Source: Desulfobulbaceae bacterium (GTDB lineage Bacteria; Desulfobacterota; Desulfobulbia; Desulfobulbales; Desulfobulbaceae). From it: 6,361 nucleotides of DNA. The position numbers and the translations under genes are program-made. Location: positions 1-6,361 of the forward strand of contig DAOVTM010000236.1 of the NCBI GenBank assembly GCA_030633145.1, written 5' to 3'. The number at the start of each line of letters is the position of its first letter. Within the stretch, counting starts at the first letter, position 1. Under the pieces are notes generated by a model. That model made no database searches. It saw only the letters and a list, made by a program, of their open reading frames with translations, and was not told the DNA's origin. This document shows, piece by piece, positions 5,636 through 6,361 of this stretch.

Positions 5636-6361
5636 TAACAGGTGAACTAAAATCCAAAATCGACAAACTCTGGGAAGAATTCTGGACCGGCGGCATCACC
5701 AACCCGCTGTCGGTCATTGAACAGATCTCCTTTCTCATGTTTGCCCGACTGCTGGACATCAACGAAACTGCCAATGAAAAAAGGGCCACTCGAACCGGAA
5801 AAAAAGAACAGGAGTTGCGTTGGTTCCATTTTCAGAACCTGAGCGGTGAAGAAATGCTGCCTCTGGTTCGGGATCGGGTCTTTCCCCATTTCAAGACTAT
5901 TGCCCTAGATGAGGCCGGGGTGGGTGAATAACATGCAGGATGCGCAGCTGCTGATCCAGAAACCCAGCCTGATGAGACTGTCGGTGATCCGGCCTGCGGC
6001 ACTGCCGGATTCCTGGTCGAAACCATGCACTATCTCCTTCGCACCCACTCCACTCCCCATCTTGTTGAAGAGGTGGAGGTGGATAGAGCGGTACAAAAAA
6101 ATTATCCCGGCGACCTGCTGGAAGACCACTGGGAACATATTGGTAACCGGATGCTGCACGGCTTTGACTTTGATGCCACTATGCTGCGCATCTCGGCCAT
6201 GAACCTGCTGCTGCACGGGATAAGTTCCCCGGATATCCATTATCAGGATACCCTGTCCAATAGCTTTCCGGATCGTTTTCCGGCTCAGTCCGAGAATCAT
6301 TTTGATGTCATCCTTGCCAATCCACCCTTTAAGGGCAGCCTGGATTTTGACGATGTCCACC
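5632..6361 (+). pseudogene. hsdM: Type I DNA methyltransferase M subunit, disrupted and 3'-truncated by the window
   Basis: Starts at the ATG overlapping the hsdR stop. Residues 1-99 are the HsdM N-terminal helical domain (ITGELKSKIDKLWEEFWTGG, then VRDRVFPHFKTIA) and end at TAA (5929-5931). Dropping one A from GAATAACATGCAG restores GAA TAC ATG CAG and the family sequence EYMQDAQLLIQKPSL, so the stop comes from a 1-nt insertion. At CAGCCTG (5965-5971) this passes straight into PDETVGDPACGTAGF in the original frame. Roughly 60-70 residues (the stretch with QFRTPRHI in relatives) are missing. Beyond that the catalytic domain is open to the window edge: SAM motif DPACGTAGF (5986-6012), HGFDFDATMLRI, and catalytic NPPF (6319-6330). 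An intact protein would use SAM to methylate adenine with HsdS. As read, it cannot make a full methyltransferase. Confidence 0.85.
5965..5971 (+). repeat. Microhomology scar at the hsdM deletion
   Basis: CAGCCTG encodes the end of KPSL in the upstream frame (AAA CCC AGC CTG) and the start of QPDE in the downstream frame (CAG CCT GAT GAG). Both sides of the deletion therefore share these 7 bp, as expected if it arose between short direct repeats. Confidence 0.5.

Noticed and set aside
5909..6202. Separate 97-aa protein starting at 5909
   Set aside because: Only the stretch MQDAQLLIQKPSL is real (HsdM). The rest is out of frame with the HsdM catalytic domain, which is read in the frame of the 5632 start.
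1..6361. CRISPR array, tRNA, rRNA, insertion sequence or integrase
   Set aside because: No regularly spaced repeats, tRNA-like cloverleaf, rRNA segment, transposase motif or tyrosine recombinase was seen on either strand.

Overview
The window looks like a bacterial chromosome segment in which a few housekeeping genes are interleaved with accessory DNA, much of it decaying. Gene types and protein character suggest a Gram-negative anaerobe of the Desulfobacterota, perhaps Desulfobulbales. This rests on remembered family resemblance, not a search, so it is only moderately likely.

Layout. Positions 1-152 hold no gene but contain a dense cluster of perfect dyads, each built on TGCA. Next comes a GIY-YIG/DUF4357 protein (186-1043) that appears to have lost the helix carrying the catalytic glutamate. 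It is followed by the C-terminal stub of a PIN-domain protein (1063-1182). A DUF166-family gene lies on the minus strand (1149-1790) and its 3' end runs into the PIN stub. A short divergent intergenic region with a candidate promoter leads to an intact bifunctional NAD(P)H-hydrate repair gene, nnr (1875-3485). A half-length TMEM165/GDT1 membrane protein (3530-3802) follows, then an intact two-CBS-domain protein (3962-4417). The rest is the start of a type I restriction-modification operon, hsdR-hsdM, in which both genes are broken by small indels and large internal deletions. hsdM runs off the right edge.

Main observation. The TMEM165/GDT1 gene appears to be a single integron-type gene cassette inserted in the last codons of nnr. 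An attC-like site (3802-3875) begins at the last base of its stop codon and ends in GTTATGC. A matching core GTTATGA sits inside the nnr tail at 3472-3478. Cutting after the G of both copies and rejoining removes 397 bp and gives an nnr that still closes in frame, with tail SYAF-stop instead of the present SYEY-stop. No integrase gene is in the window.

Second theme. The GIY-YIG, PIN, hsdR and hsdM genes are all defence- or nuclease-related, and all show internal deletion or truncation, while nnr, the CBS gene and the DUF166 gene are largely whole. The hsdR frame break falls on a canonical A AAA AAG slippery heptamer, so programmed -1 frameshifting is possible. The loss of almost the whole motor and the double damage in hsdM make simple decay more likely.
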